Assembly (NCBI GenBank): GCA_015499995.1
Contig: JADNRV010000030.1
Span: 62,001 to 126,000 of the forward strand
DNA from: Flammula alnicola
Lineage: Eukaryota > Basidiomycota > Agaricomycetes > Agaricales > Strophariaceae
Direction of reading: 5' to 3'
DNA length: 64,000 nt
Below, piece by piece: positions 12,011 through 25,290 of this stretch. The notes beneath the pieces were generated by a model, which saw only the letters and a program-made list of their open reading frames with translations, ran no database searches and was not told where the DNA came from. The position numbers were made by a program, and so were the translations under genes. Position 1 is the first letter of the stretch. Each line of letters begins with the position of its first letter.

Positions 12011-12663
12011 GGCAGTGAGGGGCAATAGAAAGAAGGAGTGGCCACTTGGAGAGAACGCTAAAATACATGCATTGTATACCATATTTTCACACATTATCGT
12101 ATCGTCCAGTCGGGAGGGGCTTATCGTAATTATATACATAATCAATTGGCTTCTTTCGACATGAGAATTTCATGTCGATTTCGTGCGCTGTCTAACGCCA
12201 TTCATCGATCATCGTTCATACCTCGCCACAACCTCCGCGGGTCTAAAAGATCATCACATCACACAGAAGAGAGGAGCAAGATAATTTGGTCCGATGAATG
12301 GGTCGGCTATACATGCATAGGTATACAACGAGCTCACTGAGTATAATAGGTAAATTTCTGTTTCGAGCAAGAGATCCAAAGTAGATAGAGTAAGGAAGTA
12401 GAGCAGGTATGCTAAGTAAGTACAATCTAGTGAGCAAATAACAAACAAACAGCAAGAAGCACACACAGAAGCAACATATGGTAAAGGAAAGGCGAAGAAA
12501 ATAAAACTCGAATGATGAGCGATTTCAGACAAGCAAGAATAAGAGCACACACTGGCACACACATATGAGCACATGGGAAAGATAGGGTAAGTGGTGTGGA
12601 AAACGAAAAAAGAAAGCCAACAACAGCAGAATAAAACAGCAACGAAGCAAACCTTGGAACGAA
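12011..12663. other. intergenic between convergent genes
   Basis: About 650 bp of 3' flanks of the PNUTS-like gene and the LIM-binding gene. AT-rich, no gene seen. Confidence 0.6.
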
Positions 12664-15145
12664 CTATCCAGCCCCCGTCGTCCCCGTGCGCCCTCTTTTC
12701 CGCGGCACACGTTTCGTCGTCGCCGGCTGGTCAGCATTACTCCCGACCGTAGGCGACGACGCATCCCCCGCCTGCTTGCGCTTCAGCGACGTGTTCGCCA
12801 TCGCCGGCGTATTGGTCGTCGTCCCCCCGACGAGATGGCGGGCGACGCCGCCGCGGCTTGGGATGGTGTCTGGGCCTGCTGGCTGCTGCTGCTGTTGTGA
12901 TTGTTGTTGTTGTTGTTGCGGGATAGTCTTCACCTGCTTCTCAGGCGAGTTCGCAGACGAGACGAGGTATTTTGGGGCGACGAGTTCATCGACGAGGACG
13001 ACGGGTTGTTGTTGTTGGTATTGGGCCCCGAATTCGGGTTGTTCGGGTTGGGCGGCGGGGGGTTGGTCACGGAGGACGGCGCGCTCGAGTACAGCGTCAC
13101 CGACGGCGTCGGCGGCGCGTAACCCTGGAACGACGTCGACAGCGAAGTATTATTATTGTTGTTATTATTATTGATGCTATTCGCAGGCGCGCCACCGTTG
13201 ACAGCCGACATCGGCGGCGGCATGCCATGCGTCTCGCGGATCTTCTGTGCAAACTTCTTCAACGCGTCTGAAACAAACGAACGAACGAAAGAGCGCCGCA
13301 TCAGGCGTCGTCTGTTCAGCGCTTCGCACAACTCAAGGGCAGGTATATCAAAAAACGCATCGGCTCACCTATCGGGCCCATCTTAGTCTCCGTCGCATAC
13401 GCGATCAAGTCCGCCATGGAGCTCACGCTCTCCGCGAGCTCCAGACACCGCATCGTCGCCTGCGGGATGCCGAACGCATTCACCGGCTCGCCAGGCAACG
13501 ACGCATGCTCGATCAGCACGCGCGGCTCCTCCCACATCTTCTCCTCCTCCACCTGCTGCTGCTGTTGCGCCTGGAGTTGCGCACTCCCCCCGTTGCCAGG
13601 CGACGGCGTCATCATCCCGCCCCTGCCCCCGGGCGACCCCACCGCCACCGTCCTTACGCCCACAATCGCATCCGACGCGACGTACTTGTCGTGCATATTC
13701 GCATCGAACTGGAAGTCCTCGAACTTCAGCGTCTGGCCCGCCGCCCCCGCGGCCGGCCCCCCGGGGCCCGTGGCGGTGATGATGACGTGCACGGTCAGCG
13801 GGCCGCGCAGGGTCACGGTGTACCCGTTCGTGTAGCGGTACGTCCACACGGCGGCGACGCACTCGACGACGGAGTGGCCTTGGCCGAAGGAGCGCTCGCG
13901 CGCGCCGTCGAGGGAGAGCGACATGGATTTGACGCCCGATTGCGTCGTTACGAGGAAGAAGCGGGGCAGGATCGGGACGCCGATTTCTGTTTATTTAAAA
14001 AGGAATTAAGTAAACTCTCAAGTGCACTTGACTTGAAAGGAGGAGACGCACCGAAAGGCTTCGCTTCGTTCCGCTGGCTATCCCTCCACAGCGTCAATTT
14101 CATCACAGCCTTGGGCGTGAAATACTCCTTGACCAGGTCGTTCCACCACGACAGTTGCAATTTCTAATAAATAAGATAGATAGATAGACACATGTAAGCC
14201 TCAGTCAACAAAAAAAAGCGTAAAGAGAACAACACGCACTGTTTGGATTTCGCTGGCCAGTATCCCACTGAACTGCAGCAGCGAACGACACCCTGACCCG
14301 CGCCTACAGCCATAACGCTGTAAAAAACGTCAAAACCTAAGACATCCACTACCAAAAAAAAAACACACCTCGTTGCAGCCGTCGCCTGTGTCCTCTGCAC
14401 CGCCGCCGCCGCCGTACCAACCCTGCCCCACTCCTGCCCGGAGGCGGCGGAGGTGCTTGAGTAGACCCACACCGCCCCGCTCCTCCTAGAGGCGGGTGTG
14501 CGAACCAGCCCCCGACCCCGACCCTGGAGGAGCGGCACCCCGCCCATACCGATACCCATCTGCAACGGCGGGCGAGGCGCGATATTGGGCAGCATCGCGG
14601 CGGGGCCTGCTGTTGGCCTTGCTGTCCTCCTCCACCCGGTCCTCCTACGGGTCCTTGTCCCATCCCTTGTCCCATTCCTTGCCCTCCTTGCCCCCCTCCT
14701 CCCCCTCCTCCTCCACCAACTCCAACTCCAACTCCTCCCGGCCCTTGCGGCATCATCGGCCCCTGCCCCTGCCCCTGCCCCTGCCCCTGCCCCTGCCCCT
14801 GCTGACCAACCGGTATCCTACCCGTACTCGTCAACCCGCCCCCGCCCAGCCCCCCAAGAGATGGTGGTAAAGCCATCTGCATCGTGCGCGGGGTGTTGGG
14901 GTTCCTGCTGGCCTGCGAGGGCGGGCGGCCGATGGACGGCGCCTGGGGCTGGGATTGGGGGCGCTGTGGGTGCTGCTGCTGGTGCTGGAGCTGGTTTTGG
15001 TGCTGGAGCTGCTGCTGGAGCTGATTTTGGTGGTGTGGGTGTGTGTGCATCTGATCGGAGGCGTGGGGCGGAGAGTGGTGGTGTGGTTGCTGTGATGTTG
15101 GTGGTGTGATTGTTGATGATGTGATGTTGAGATGCTGCTGGGGTG

Positions 15146-15179
<34 letters not shown>

Positions 15180-15901
15180 ATGCTGATGCTGATGCTGAGG
15201 ATTGGTTGGCGCCTGGTGGGGATTCGTCGCATGGGAAGGCGGGCGCGGGGGGACGGCGTTCGGGGGCGGCATCGTAAAACTATTATACATACCCATGTCG
15301 ACGCCAGCAGGATTGTTATTCATCTCGTACTGCTGTGCCGGGGTGGGCAGGAACCTGGGCGTGCCACCCTGCTGCTGCTGCTGCATGCCCATGCCCCCGG
15401 ACGACGATGCCTGGGAGATGTCGGACATTTGCATCGGGGGCGTCGACGAGGGCACGAAAGATGGGTACCCACCACCACCGGTATTGGGGTTGGGGTTGGG
15501 GGTACGCCGCGAGGGACGGCGGGGTTGCCACCGCTGTAGATGAACGGCATGGAATTGTCAGGCGTGGTGCGCATGCGGTTGATCGGCGTATGCGAGGGTC
15601 CTGCTGTGGACATGGACATGCTGGTCGGTCGAGGAGAGGAGGAGAGCTGTGGTGGGGGTGCTGTGGGCCGCCGCCGCCGCCGCCATTCGGGAAGGGGCTT
15701 TGGTGGTGGGGCGGCTGCATGGAGCCCGGATGTTGCATGGAGCCTAGCGGGGGGGCTGGCTGAGGCTGCTCATGACCTGGCCCTGGGACGAGGGCGTCCT
15801 GACCAAGTTTTGGGGCATGCCCTGATTGGCGGCGGCGGCGGCGGCCTGGGATCGAAGGATGTTGAGATCGTTGGGGGACATGCCAGGGTGCATCGACAAG
15901 A

Positions 15902-15932
<31 letters not shown>

Positions 15933-16293
15933 CTGTATGCGTAGCTGTGTTTGGTGTTGCTGCTGTTGCTGATTTTGGATGTGCTGCTGGGTCGGGGCTG
16001 ACGCAGCGGGCCCGTCTGCGGGTTGATGCCCATGGCCATGTTCATGCCGCCGCCTGGGATGCCAGCGAGGGCGTTCATGTGGGCTGGGATTGGACACGGC
16101 GGACGTTGTTGGGGTTCTGCTGCTGCATCATGTTGGCGGGGAATTGGAGCTGGGGCTGGATGTGGACGGCGGGGGGCGGATTGGCGGGCTGCTGGGGGTT
16201 CTGGGAGGGACGGCCGATCATCATAGGGGGGTAGCGCTGTTGTTGTGGAGGGGCGGCAGTGAGGATGCCCATGGGGGGGTGGCGGACATTCAT
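12664..16293 (-). CDS. LIM-domain-binding (LDB/SEUSS, PtaB/Mfg1-type) regulator, Gln-rich
   Basis: The core spans 14300-13370. It contains LLQFSGILASEIQ, then QLSWWNDLVKEYFTPKA, MKLTLWRDSQRNEAKPF, VPILPRFFLVTTQSGVKSM and YTVTLRGPLTVHV, the signature of the LIM-binding domain found in SEUSS, fungal PtaB, Mfg1 and Adn proteins. These act with Flo8/Som1-type partners in adhesion and morphogenesis. The N-terminal half (16293 to about 14400) is Gln, Pro, Met and Gly rich, with polyQ and a GQ run. The C-terminus has poly-Asn, more Gln and a basic end (PRKRGRTG). Clear exons are 14163-14052, 13986-13369 and 13267 onward. The frame changes at least eight times (about 16081, 16010, 15752, 15635, 15500, 14602, 14281, 12962). 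Each change is repaired by adding one base, so I treat it as one intact gene with undercalled bases. Start at 16293 is the first in-frame Met and is uncertain. Confidence 0.78.
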
Positions 16294-16343
16294 TGCGGTT
16301 CAAGAGAAAAGAGATCCCACACGTGGCTTCATATCCAATCACC
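16294..16343. promoter_or_regulatory. very short divergent promoter, LDB gene / IMP3
   Basis: Only about 50 bp lie between the two proposed start codons, so 5' untranslated regions must overlap or the LDB start lies elsewhere. Confidence 0.5.
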
Positions 16344-17146
16344 ATGGTCCGCAATCTCAAATACCACGAACAAAAACTACTCAAAAAAGTTGACTTTCTC
16401 AATGTATGGCCCTAGTATTTCTCTATATCGTCTACTAACATATCCTAGTGGAAACAAGATGCCAATCTGCGCGAAATCAGGGTTATGCGCAGGTACCACA
16501 TCCAGGACCGTGAAGACTACCACAAGTACTTGCCTGCCTTTTTTTATGCCATTGTCTGTTCATCCCTTCTTCAGATACAACAAGCTATGTGGTTCCCTGC
16601 GCTCCTATGCCCACCGTGTCTCCCTCCTCCCAGCCCAAGACCCCTTCAGAAGTCGCATGGAGGCACAGCTATTGTCCAAACTTTACGACATGGGCGTCCT
16701 AAACACCTCTGCAAAACTCAGCGATATCGAGAACAAGCTCACCGTTGCTGCCTTTTGCAGAAGGCGCCTCGCCGTCTTCATGTGCATGTCCAAAATGGCA
16801 GAGACCGTCAGCGCTGTCCGTCGTGCCATCCCCACTTTTTTCGTCTGTCTCAATTTTTCCCCTGATAGGCCGTCAAATTTATCGAGCAAGGCCATGTCCG
16901 CGTCGGTCCCGACACTGTCACTGATCCTGCATATCTCGTTACAAGGTATGTTCTTTGCTTCTCTTTCATGTCTCAATATTAAGCAGGCTACAGACACATG
17001 GAAGACTTTGTGACCTGGGTCGACACCTCTAAACTCAAGCGAACTATCATGCAATACAATGACGAGGTATGTCTGTCGTTATTCGTCTCTTTCTCGCCTC
17101 TGATCTTTCTTTTTTCGTCCAGCTTGATGACTTTGATCTTCTATGA
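16344..17146 (+). CDS. IMP3: U3 snoRNP protein IMP3
   Basis: Small-subunit processome component that brings U3 snoRNA to pre-rRNA for early cleavages; nucleolar. Six exons: 16344-16403, 16449-16525, 16575-16806, 16869-16945, 16994-17066 and 17123-17146. They give 180 residues, the usual IMP3 length (yeast about 183). Recognisable blocks are [20 protein letters not shown] at the start, [20 protein letters not shown], an S4 RNA-binding domain (FCRRRL through [16 protein letters not shown]), NMEDFVTW-like [12 protein letters not shown] and the typical end LDDFDLL. All introns are short and GT-AG. No frameshift. Confidence 0.96.
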
Positions 17147-17606
17147 TTCTATCATTCATGCACCATCCACCAGGGCCAGAGCTACCTCATTGTGGCCTTG
17201 TGTTCTGCCTGTAAAAAGTACTCTAGCACCGTAAATACTCCAGATGCTCTGCCAGTTCCGGCACCGAAGAGCTATGACTTTGTATCTGTACATTACCTAG
17301 ACTGAAGCACATTTGAGATCATTGGCATGTGATGATCCTAACATTCATTAGATTTCCTAATCAGCGCGTTACGCGAGAGTTACTCTACATTCAGTTCGTG
17401 TTGTCAAGCTGCGAGCACAACCACCGACGCAGCACGCGTTTTCATTGTGTTTTCTCTTTTTTCTCTCTTTCTCTTCGCACAACCACCTTCAGCCTCTCCC
17501 AAAACACCAAGCGGCCCCAGCCGAGGCGTGTTAGGCGTCGGCTTGTCACTCGGTGCACACACCCCTAGGGCCCACAAGCTTTCTCTGCCACCCCCCACCA
17601 CCCACG
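17147..17606. other. intergenic, kinesin promoter
   Basis: 460 bp after IMP3. Has a strongly pyrimidine-rich tract about 17450-17520 and C-rich sequence just before the kinesin ATG at 17607, typical of fungal promoters. No gene. Confidence 0.55.
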
Positions 17607-20600
17607 ATGGCTGAGGCTGGCGATGGAAACATCAAGGTCGTCGTTCGATGCCGCCCGCTCAACTCTCGCGGTACGTCTTGTCCACAGTGAAACGCCTTTG
17701 ACATCCCTCTCACTTACTTACCCCCCTCCCTCCTTACCCTCCCTCCTCCTCTCCCAAACCCCCACCACCCAAAAACCCCACACCCAAAACCCCCACCCGC
17801 ACCCATGCTCCAGAGCTCGCCCGCGGCGCGAAACCGCTCATCCGCATGGTCGCCAACCAGACCTTCATCGACCCGCCCGAGACCGGCTCCGCGCAGGACT
17901 CCAAGCGCGCTACAGAGCGCAAGACCATGGCGTTCAGCTTCGACAAGAGCTACTGGTCCGCGGGCCCGCGCGACGAGCCGGGCTACTGCTCGCAGCAGAC
18001 GCTGTACGATGACCTCGGGAAGGAGCTGTTGGACCATGGCTTCGCGGGGTTTAATGCGTGTATTTTGGCTTGTGAGTTTCGAGTTTTTTTTTTTGGTGGT
18101 TTTTTTGGTGGTTTGGGGATGGGAGGGTAGAGTGCTAATTAATTCTTTTGTTTTTTCATTGGATTGGATGAACAGATGGACAAACTGGTGTGTGGTGCTT
18201 ACCGGATTCTACTCAAATCCCGGAGAAGCGTTGACAGTGCTGCATTCTACACAGGATCGGGAAAGTCGTATAGGTGTGTACCCGCTGCCCCTCGGTACGC
18301 GCAGAGATAATTCTTGATAGGCTGACCGGGGTGATATTACAGTATGATGGGCTGTACGTCTTCATTTATTTTACAGTACTTTCGTCGACTTCTGGGCGTT
18401 GCTAATTAACTTTGCCTCGTAAAGACGGCGCGGACAAGGGCATCATCCCGCTTACCTGCTCCGAGCTGTTCGAGCGCGTCAAAGACAAGAAGGCCAATGA
18501 TCCGAATATTAATTTTACGGTCGAGGTGTCTTACATCGAGGTTCGTCCTTTTTCTATCCCATTTATTCCACAAAATCCAAAACTCAATCTCTCCACCCTC
18601 CTCTTCCTCCATCGTCTACCCACCGTTCCCATTCTACCCACTTCCCTCAAAATTTCGCAGATCTACAACGAAAAAGTGCGCGACCTCCTCAACCCCAAGA
18701 ACACAGGCAACCTGCGCGTCCGCGAGCACCCCAGCCTGGGGCCGTACGTCGAGGACCTGAGCAAGCTCGTCGTGGGGAGCTACGACGAGATGATGACGCT
18801 CATGGACGAGGGGAACAAGGCGCGCACGGTCGCGGCGACGAATATGAATGAGACGTGCGTGTTGGCGTTTTTGGTTTTTGGTTTTTGGATCTTGCGTACT
18901 TTGGATCTTGCGCGTCCTGCATCGTGCTTGTTGGCCCTGTTTTTTGCGTTCGAAGCGCCGGTGCAGGCTCCGAAGTAAACGTTACTGCTTCGCTGACGGC
19001 TGGCCTGCGCGTGCCTTGGTGCTTTCCTGTGCTTTTTTTCTTTCTCGTGCCTTGCATTGTCGTGCCTTACCCCTTCTTCTTTTTGCCTTCCTTCTTACGC
19101 ATTACGCATCGCACAGGTCCTCGCGCTCGCATGCCGTCTTCACCCTCATTCTCTCCATGAAAAGACGCGACGAGAACACCAACTTGGACACGGAGAAAGT
19201 GTCGCGGATCAGGTGAGCTCTGCCCGAGATCTCCATGTCGCTCTTGATTCCTTGTATCGTTGTACCTTTGCTTACCCACTCTGAACCGCGTCCATGTGCC
19301 ATGTACCGTGTAGCCTGGTCGACCTCGCAGGATCGGAGCGCGCGAACTCGACGGGCGCGACTGGCCAGCGGCTCAAAGAGGGCGCGAACATCAACAAGTC
19401 GCTGACCACGCTCGGAAAGGTCATCTCGGCGCTCGCGGTGGCGAGCCAGAGCGAGGGCAAGAAGGGCAAGAAGGGCAAGGCGGACGAGTTCGTTCCTTAT
19501 CGCGACTCGGTGCGTGATGCTCGCACTTTCCTTTTCTTTCTTTCTTTCTTTCTTTGCTTTCTTTCTTAATTCTTTCGGCGACCCTAATCGAGAGTACTTA
19601 CCCACAAAACCCCAGGTTCTGACGTGGCTGCTCAAGGACAGCCTGGGTGGCAACTCCAAGACCGCGATGATCGCTGCGATCTCGCCAGCGGACTATGAGG
19701 AGACGCTGAGTACGCTGCGGTATGCCGATCAGGCGAAGAAGATTAAGAACAAGGCCGTCGTAAACGAGGATCCGAACGCGAAGCTCGTGCGCGAGCTCAA
19801 AGAAGAGCTCGAGGTGCTGCGAGGTGCGTACGATACAATCGCACTTGCTACCTAGTGCTGCTTGTGGTCGTGTGCTGATTGATTGATGGATGCCTGACGA
19901 TTATTCGTTCGCGTGTTTAATTTTTCTTTTTTTTTTGTGGTACATACACACAGCCCGCGTATCCGGCGCGACTTCGGAATCGACGTACGACCCGACGGTG
20001 CCGCCCGAGAAGCAGAAGGTGACGTACCAGACGAAGGACGGGCGCATCAAGACGGTGACCAAGGCGGAGCTGCAGGAGCAGATGGAGGCGAGCGAAAAGC
20101 TCATGGAGAGCCTGAACGAGACCTGGGAGGAGAAACTGCAGCGCACGCACGAGGTGCAGAAGGAGCGGGAGAAGGCGCTCGAGGAGCTGGGCATTACGGT
20201 GGAGAAGAACCTCGTCGGCGTACATACCCCAAAGAAGGTGCGTGCGTGCGTGCGTGCGCAGAGTACACTTACCCACCCAACCCCGTCCTCATCGTGTGTT
20301 TTGTTGGATAATGAAATTGACCAAGCCTTCTTTATTAATTAGATGCCCCATCTTGTTAATTTGGTGCGTTCCCATTTTCATGTTCGCGTGTCGTTTCTCG
20401 AAGCTGAACAGCATTTCTTTGATGCCTACTCCAGAATGAAGGTACGTCGCCGCCTGCCCCGAGAGGCACGGTTAATACCCCACTGCCGGCATCTCAGTTG
20501 ACTTTTTTAATTCTGCTTCTACCTATCTTGCACTTTGCAAAACTATAGATCCACTCATGAGCGAGTGCTTAATCTACCAGCTCAAGCCAGGGAAGACTAT

Positions 20601-23600
20601 GGTACGTACAATTGTGATTGTGGCACACCGATCTCATGGACATTGGCTTTTTACATACTTTGCTTTTGCTCGCTTACGACATGTGATTGACCATGGACTC
20701 TTTTTTGGTACCCATAGGTCGGCCGTCTGGACAGTGACCTGCCCGCAGCCATCCGGCTGAGCGGAGATAACATCCTCGAGGAGCACTGCTCCTTCGACAA
20801 CAACGACGGCAAGGTCGTGATTGTGTGCATGCCCAATAGCGTTACTGTAAGTAGTAAGATTGCGCTTTGTTCATTCATCTTCGGTTGTTGTTATAAGGCG
20901 TCAGATTAACGTTGCCCTCTATAGTTCTTGAATGGAAAACAACTGGTGCCAGGTCAAGTAAGTCCTTTCGCTGCTTCGCTTTTCGATTGGGGGTTGTTGG
21001 ACTTACTGTTGTGGTGGACATGTTAGCCTCACAAGCTCCGTTCTGGTTTTCGGATCATTCTCGGTCGGTACTTTCTGGTCTCTTTTTTTGAGAAAGTGGC
21101 TTATTTTTTTTTGTGTCCTCGCAGGTGATAATCATGTCTTCCGATTCAACAATCCAGAGGAAGTTCGCAAGCAGCGCGACCGTGCCACCCAAAAAACCAA
21201 CATGCACCTTAGCATCTCGGCCGCCGATCTTGAAGGGAGCGAAATTTCACCCCGACCGCATTCGCCCACCTCCTCGACGGACGAACAGTTTGACGTCGAC
21301 TGGAATTTCGCCAAGCGCGAGGCAGCGTTCGCCCGGCTGGGTTTAGACCCGGCGCTCGACAACTTGCCCGACGACGACCTGAACAAGCTGTTCGAGAAGA
21401 TCACCAAAGTCAAGACAATGCGCGACCACAACTCCAAGTCGCGGCCGGAGAGCAGTCTTAGCCAGGCCGACGACGTCTGGAGCGAGACGAGCCGGCCGCA
21501 GACGAGCGACGCCAACACGGACGATACCAGCTTGTATGCTGTGCCGAGCTGGGGCGGGAGCCCTGCTGTCGACGACTCGCTCAAGGACGTGCAGAACCAG
21601 CTTCGGAGTCGGCTTGAGGAAATTACGGCTGATTCGACCGAGGCTGAGGACTTGAAGATCGAGAAGGAGCACATGGAGCACCAGCTTCGGCTCGTCCGCA
21701 ATCAGATGAAGCGGCTGATTGACGCTCGCTCCAGAGGCGACACGGATGCTACTGGACTGGATTTCGAGCCAGTCATCTTCTCTGCGCGCCAGCTGAGATT
21801 GATCAGGAAGGTCTTGGACAGGTGGAGATCACACCGGTCCTTTTCCATGGCGGAGGTGATATTGACAAACGCGGTCATGGTGAAAGAGGCGAATGTGATC
21901 AGGTTGGTTTTGCTCTTAATCTTACTTGTTTTGCCGTGTATGTCTGATGCAATTTCATGAGTAGCAAGGAACTCGGCAAAGAAGTGTCATACAATTTCAC
22001 GATAGCATCTGGAGGTTCTCTGGCCGCACCGACTTCTGCTGTCGATACCATCGCAGGCTTGGACGAGTTTGGCGACGTAGCTGATCCGGTCCTTGCCTCT
22101 GCGACGCAACCATCAGTCGCGGTCAAGATTCTGGACAAGAGGCATAATGCTATTTACACTTGGTCCCTGGATCGAATGCAACAGCAGCTCCAACGCATGC
22201 GGAATCTGACGACATACATCGACCGTCCCTCGTATACCCAACACTTTTCTTCGGACGAACCTTTCTTCGATTCTCCACCTCCGGAATATTCATTTATCGG
22301 AAACGCGCTAATATCCCTAGCAACTCTTTCTCGCAAACTCTCATCCACCTCTACAGTACCCATATTCTGTCGATATACCTCTGAAGCGATCGGTTCATGT
22401 CGCGTTGAGATCAAGGTTGTTAATGTCGTCTTGTCGCCCAAGTACCTCAGCAGCCAGTCATCTCCAACTACCCGGTCTTCCTCTCCGATACCCGGACCTG
22501 TACCCCCAGGCAGCAAATTGACCTTCTTCCTGACAATCGACCAGGTGAAGGGGCTATCTTCGCATGATTTCCGTGGTGTCCATTTCCAAGTGCGACTCTC
22601 TTCATTTGTGGGATCCTCAGTATCGGCAGAAGAAGTTTTCCCATCAGCCGCGCTTGATATGGACGCGGCGTCCTTATCTGAACTCAAGTTTAGGCGTAAC
22701 TTCTCTATTATTACAACCTCCAGAGTCCTAAACCATTTACGACAAGGTTATGCTCCCATTGAATTTTTCGCCGCACTCAGGCCGACCTATCTGGAGAGGA
22801 TGGAGCGGTGGGATGAAATGCGAGAACAGAAACAATACATACGACCCAGCCCGACGATCCCCTCTCCAGAATCCCGGCCAGCCACTTTACCACCAATGCG
22901 ACGTTCTGAAACCGATTTTGTGGTAGAGCAAGTGCATGATGTAGTCGCGTGGCTTCAGGTTTGTGAGCTGGGACCGGACGGCTCATATGTTCCTGTCCCT
23001 GTAATATCACAGGGTAGCCTCGACCCGGGTGTTTTCTCATTGCATCAAGGCCTGCAACGACGCATTGTCATTTCGTTATCGTCCAATTCGGGGCTTCAAC
23101 TCCCGTGGCAAGAGTTCACGAAGGTCCGCATTGGCAACGTACGTCTATTGGATGCGAAAGGCCGAATTCACGATTCCACCTCGAAGGCACTCGTCACGCT
23201 TCCGCTGCTCAAAGAACAAGTGGTGGAGTTCAAGCCCGATGGTTCAGGAGCTCTGTGTGGCGAGGCACTTTGGGATTCCAGCGTGCACGATTCGGTGCTT
23301 CTCAACCGCGTCACTGCGTCAAATCAGCGGATCTTGCTTCAACTGACATGGTCTGTCGCGGTCGACACATGTAGCGACCCAATACAATTCAGCATGGACA
23401 TTGCAATCGCCATGCAGACTCGAGATGCCGGCCCGCCGTCCAAACTTCTCACGTTCTTTGGATCCAACAAAATCCTCTCTAAAACCAGCACACTCTTCAG
23501 CGTGCGTCTATCGCCTCCACTCACTCGCTCTGCCAAAGATTTGTGGCGGCTTGATACGTCGGAGAAGTATGTGAGAGGTGAAGAGACCCTTGGGGTATGG

Positions 23601-24466
23601 AAGCCTCGCGGCATCTCGGTTGTCCAGGATTATACCAGGTTAATCACGACTGAACGACGCGCAGCTGATGTGCAAGCCGCAAGGGTCATCTTGGCAGCAT
23701 CGCCACCCAGGGTACTACCCCCGGATGCGTTGGCCTGGCGCGCAGATGATCTTTTGAGAAGGTCTGTTAGCCTATGGCAGAAGCAGTTTGGGCACCGTGG
23801 AAAGGTTTTTTGCATTGTTTTTCTCGGTTATGGTGGCGATACTGATGGCCGACGCCTTTGCAGATTGTCTTAAGTCAAGACCCCTCTGACCCTGAGGAAA
23901 ATGGCTCTGTTAAGCAGTCGCAAGATAGTGGATCTCTTGATGGCTTGAAGTTAATCTCCGAAACGAGAGTCGTCCCCCGGAGGTATTATAACTTTTTTTT
24001 AAATTTGGTGTCTCTTGACCAAGCTAATTTTTGGAACCCATAGTGACGGCGCGACGAAGAAAGGACACCTGATGATCCTCACCGATGCAAGTCAAGATAC
24101 CTGGGAACGAAAGTGGTTCGTTTTAAAGAGGTAAGACATGCTGATCCCTGTATATTGGTTGCTGATAGTGATAATTTCTCAGACCATATCTTCATATTTT
24201 TGCTCACTCCAATGAACTGGAGGAGACGGGTATTATAAGCCTAACTGGTGTTAATGTGGAAAGTGACCCTCATAAGGAATCATTACTCGGGGTGAGTCCA
24301 AATGCACACTATCTGATTACAGCTGTATACTCAAGGCGGAACTTCGCAGAAACCATTTTCGTTTGCTCTTTTCACGTCTTCTAACTCTCATGCACTCGCT
24401 GCTCCTAATCTGAAGGAACTACAATCATGGATAACTAAACTGGATCCTACACGCTTGCCGTCTTGA
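17607..24466 (+). CDS. unc104: kinesin-3 (UNC-104/KIF1 type) motor
   Basis: Plus-end-directed microtubule motor for vesicle and early-endosome transport. About 1,595 residues in 23 exons. Motor domain: [12 protein letters not shown]-loop [29 protein letters not shown] and [13 protein letters not shown]. Next come the neck coil, an FHA domain (PGKTMVGRLDSD, DNHVFRF), a long KIF1B/DUF3694 stretch (21125-23804), and a C-terminal PH domain ([37 protein letters not shown]). This is the full UNC-104 order. The P-loop is spread over three consecutive tiny exons: 18176-18187 (12 nt), 18255-18273 (19 nt) and 18343-18353 (11 nt). Another exon at 20435-20441 is 7 nt and joins PHLVNL to EDPLMSE. Every one is needed to keep frame and conserved sequence. 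No frameshift seen. Confidence 0.96.
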
Positions 24467-25290
24467 TGCGCGCCGTTCACTCTTTCTACATCCTAATCGT
24501 AATTCTCTCCAGTATTGCTATGTTGCACCAACTATGTGATCTCTCATTCCGTTCGCTACTAGACATCTGCCCATTATGTATATTCTATTTGTTATCTCGC
24601 ACGACCAGACGTTTTACCCCGGAAAAATTAATACCCTACAAATAAATGAAATATATCTTTCCTACACAATGAAAGCCCTCTAGCACCGATATAAATCAAA
24701 AGTTGAAGAACCGACAGTCTTCTATTCACGACGCCCTACCTTATTTTAAGTGCTATTACCCCTATTTTTTGTGGTGCGATATTGTAATTCCTATAAAAGA
24801 CGATGGACCTTCCATAAAAGGCAAATAAACGTGTGTTTGAAGCACTCAAGTGATCAAAAACGCAATCAAAAAAGGATGTTAGCACAGCCTGGAAGCAAGA
24901 AAGGCTCGTTTAACAGGTTCCCATCGGGTCTATTTACTATCTCAATTATCTTTCAAGCCCGCAGAATTTCTAGAAAGAATGACTGTATGAGGAAAACCTC
25001 GAGGCACCGTCTACAAATCGAGTCAGAAGTGCTGAGGATGAACGAGATGGCCGGGACCGTGTGTGATTGCAAGATAAAAAAATAATGTCCATTCCATATA
25101 ATGCGATACATGTGTTCTAGAATGCAGTTCCTTCCGTGATGCTATGTTAAATACTCTAAGCTCCGCGTGCAAGACAGCATAATGCTATTAATACAGTGAG
25201 TAATGAATGTGTGGTGGTATCTTCCTCCTTTTGCGTGGAGGTATTTTTGGGTTGGCGTGTCGAAGGGATGAAGATGGAAGGAGATTGATT
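24467..25290. other. intergenic between convergent genes
   Basis: About 820 bp, AT-rich, 3' flanks of kinesin-3 and the CFA-synthase-like gene. No gene seen. Confidence 0.6.

Noticed and set aside
14349..15109. long plus-strand frames opposite the LDB gene
   Set aside because: They are shadows of GC-rich CAG/CCN repeats of the minus-strand gene and have no splice logic or domain.
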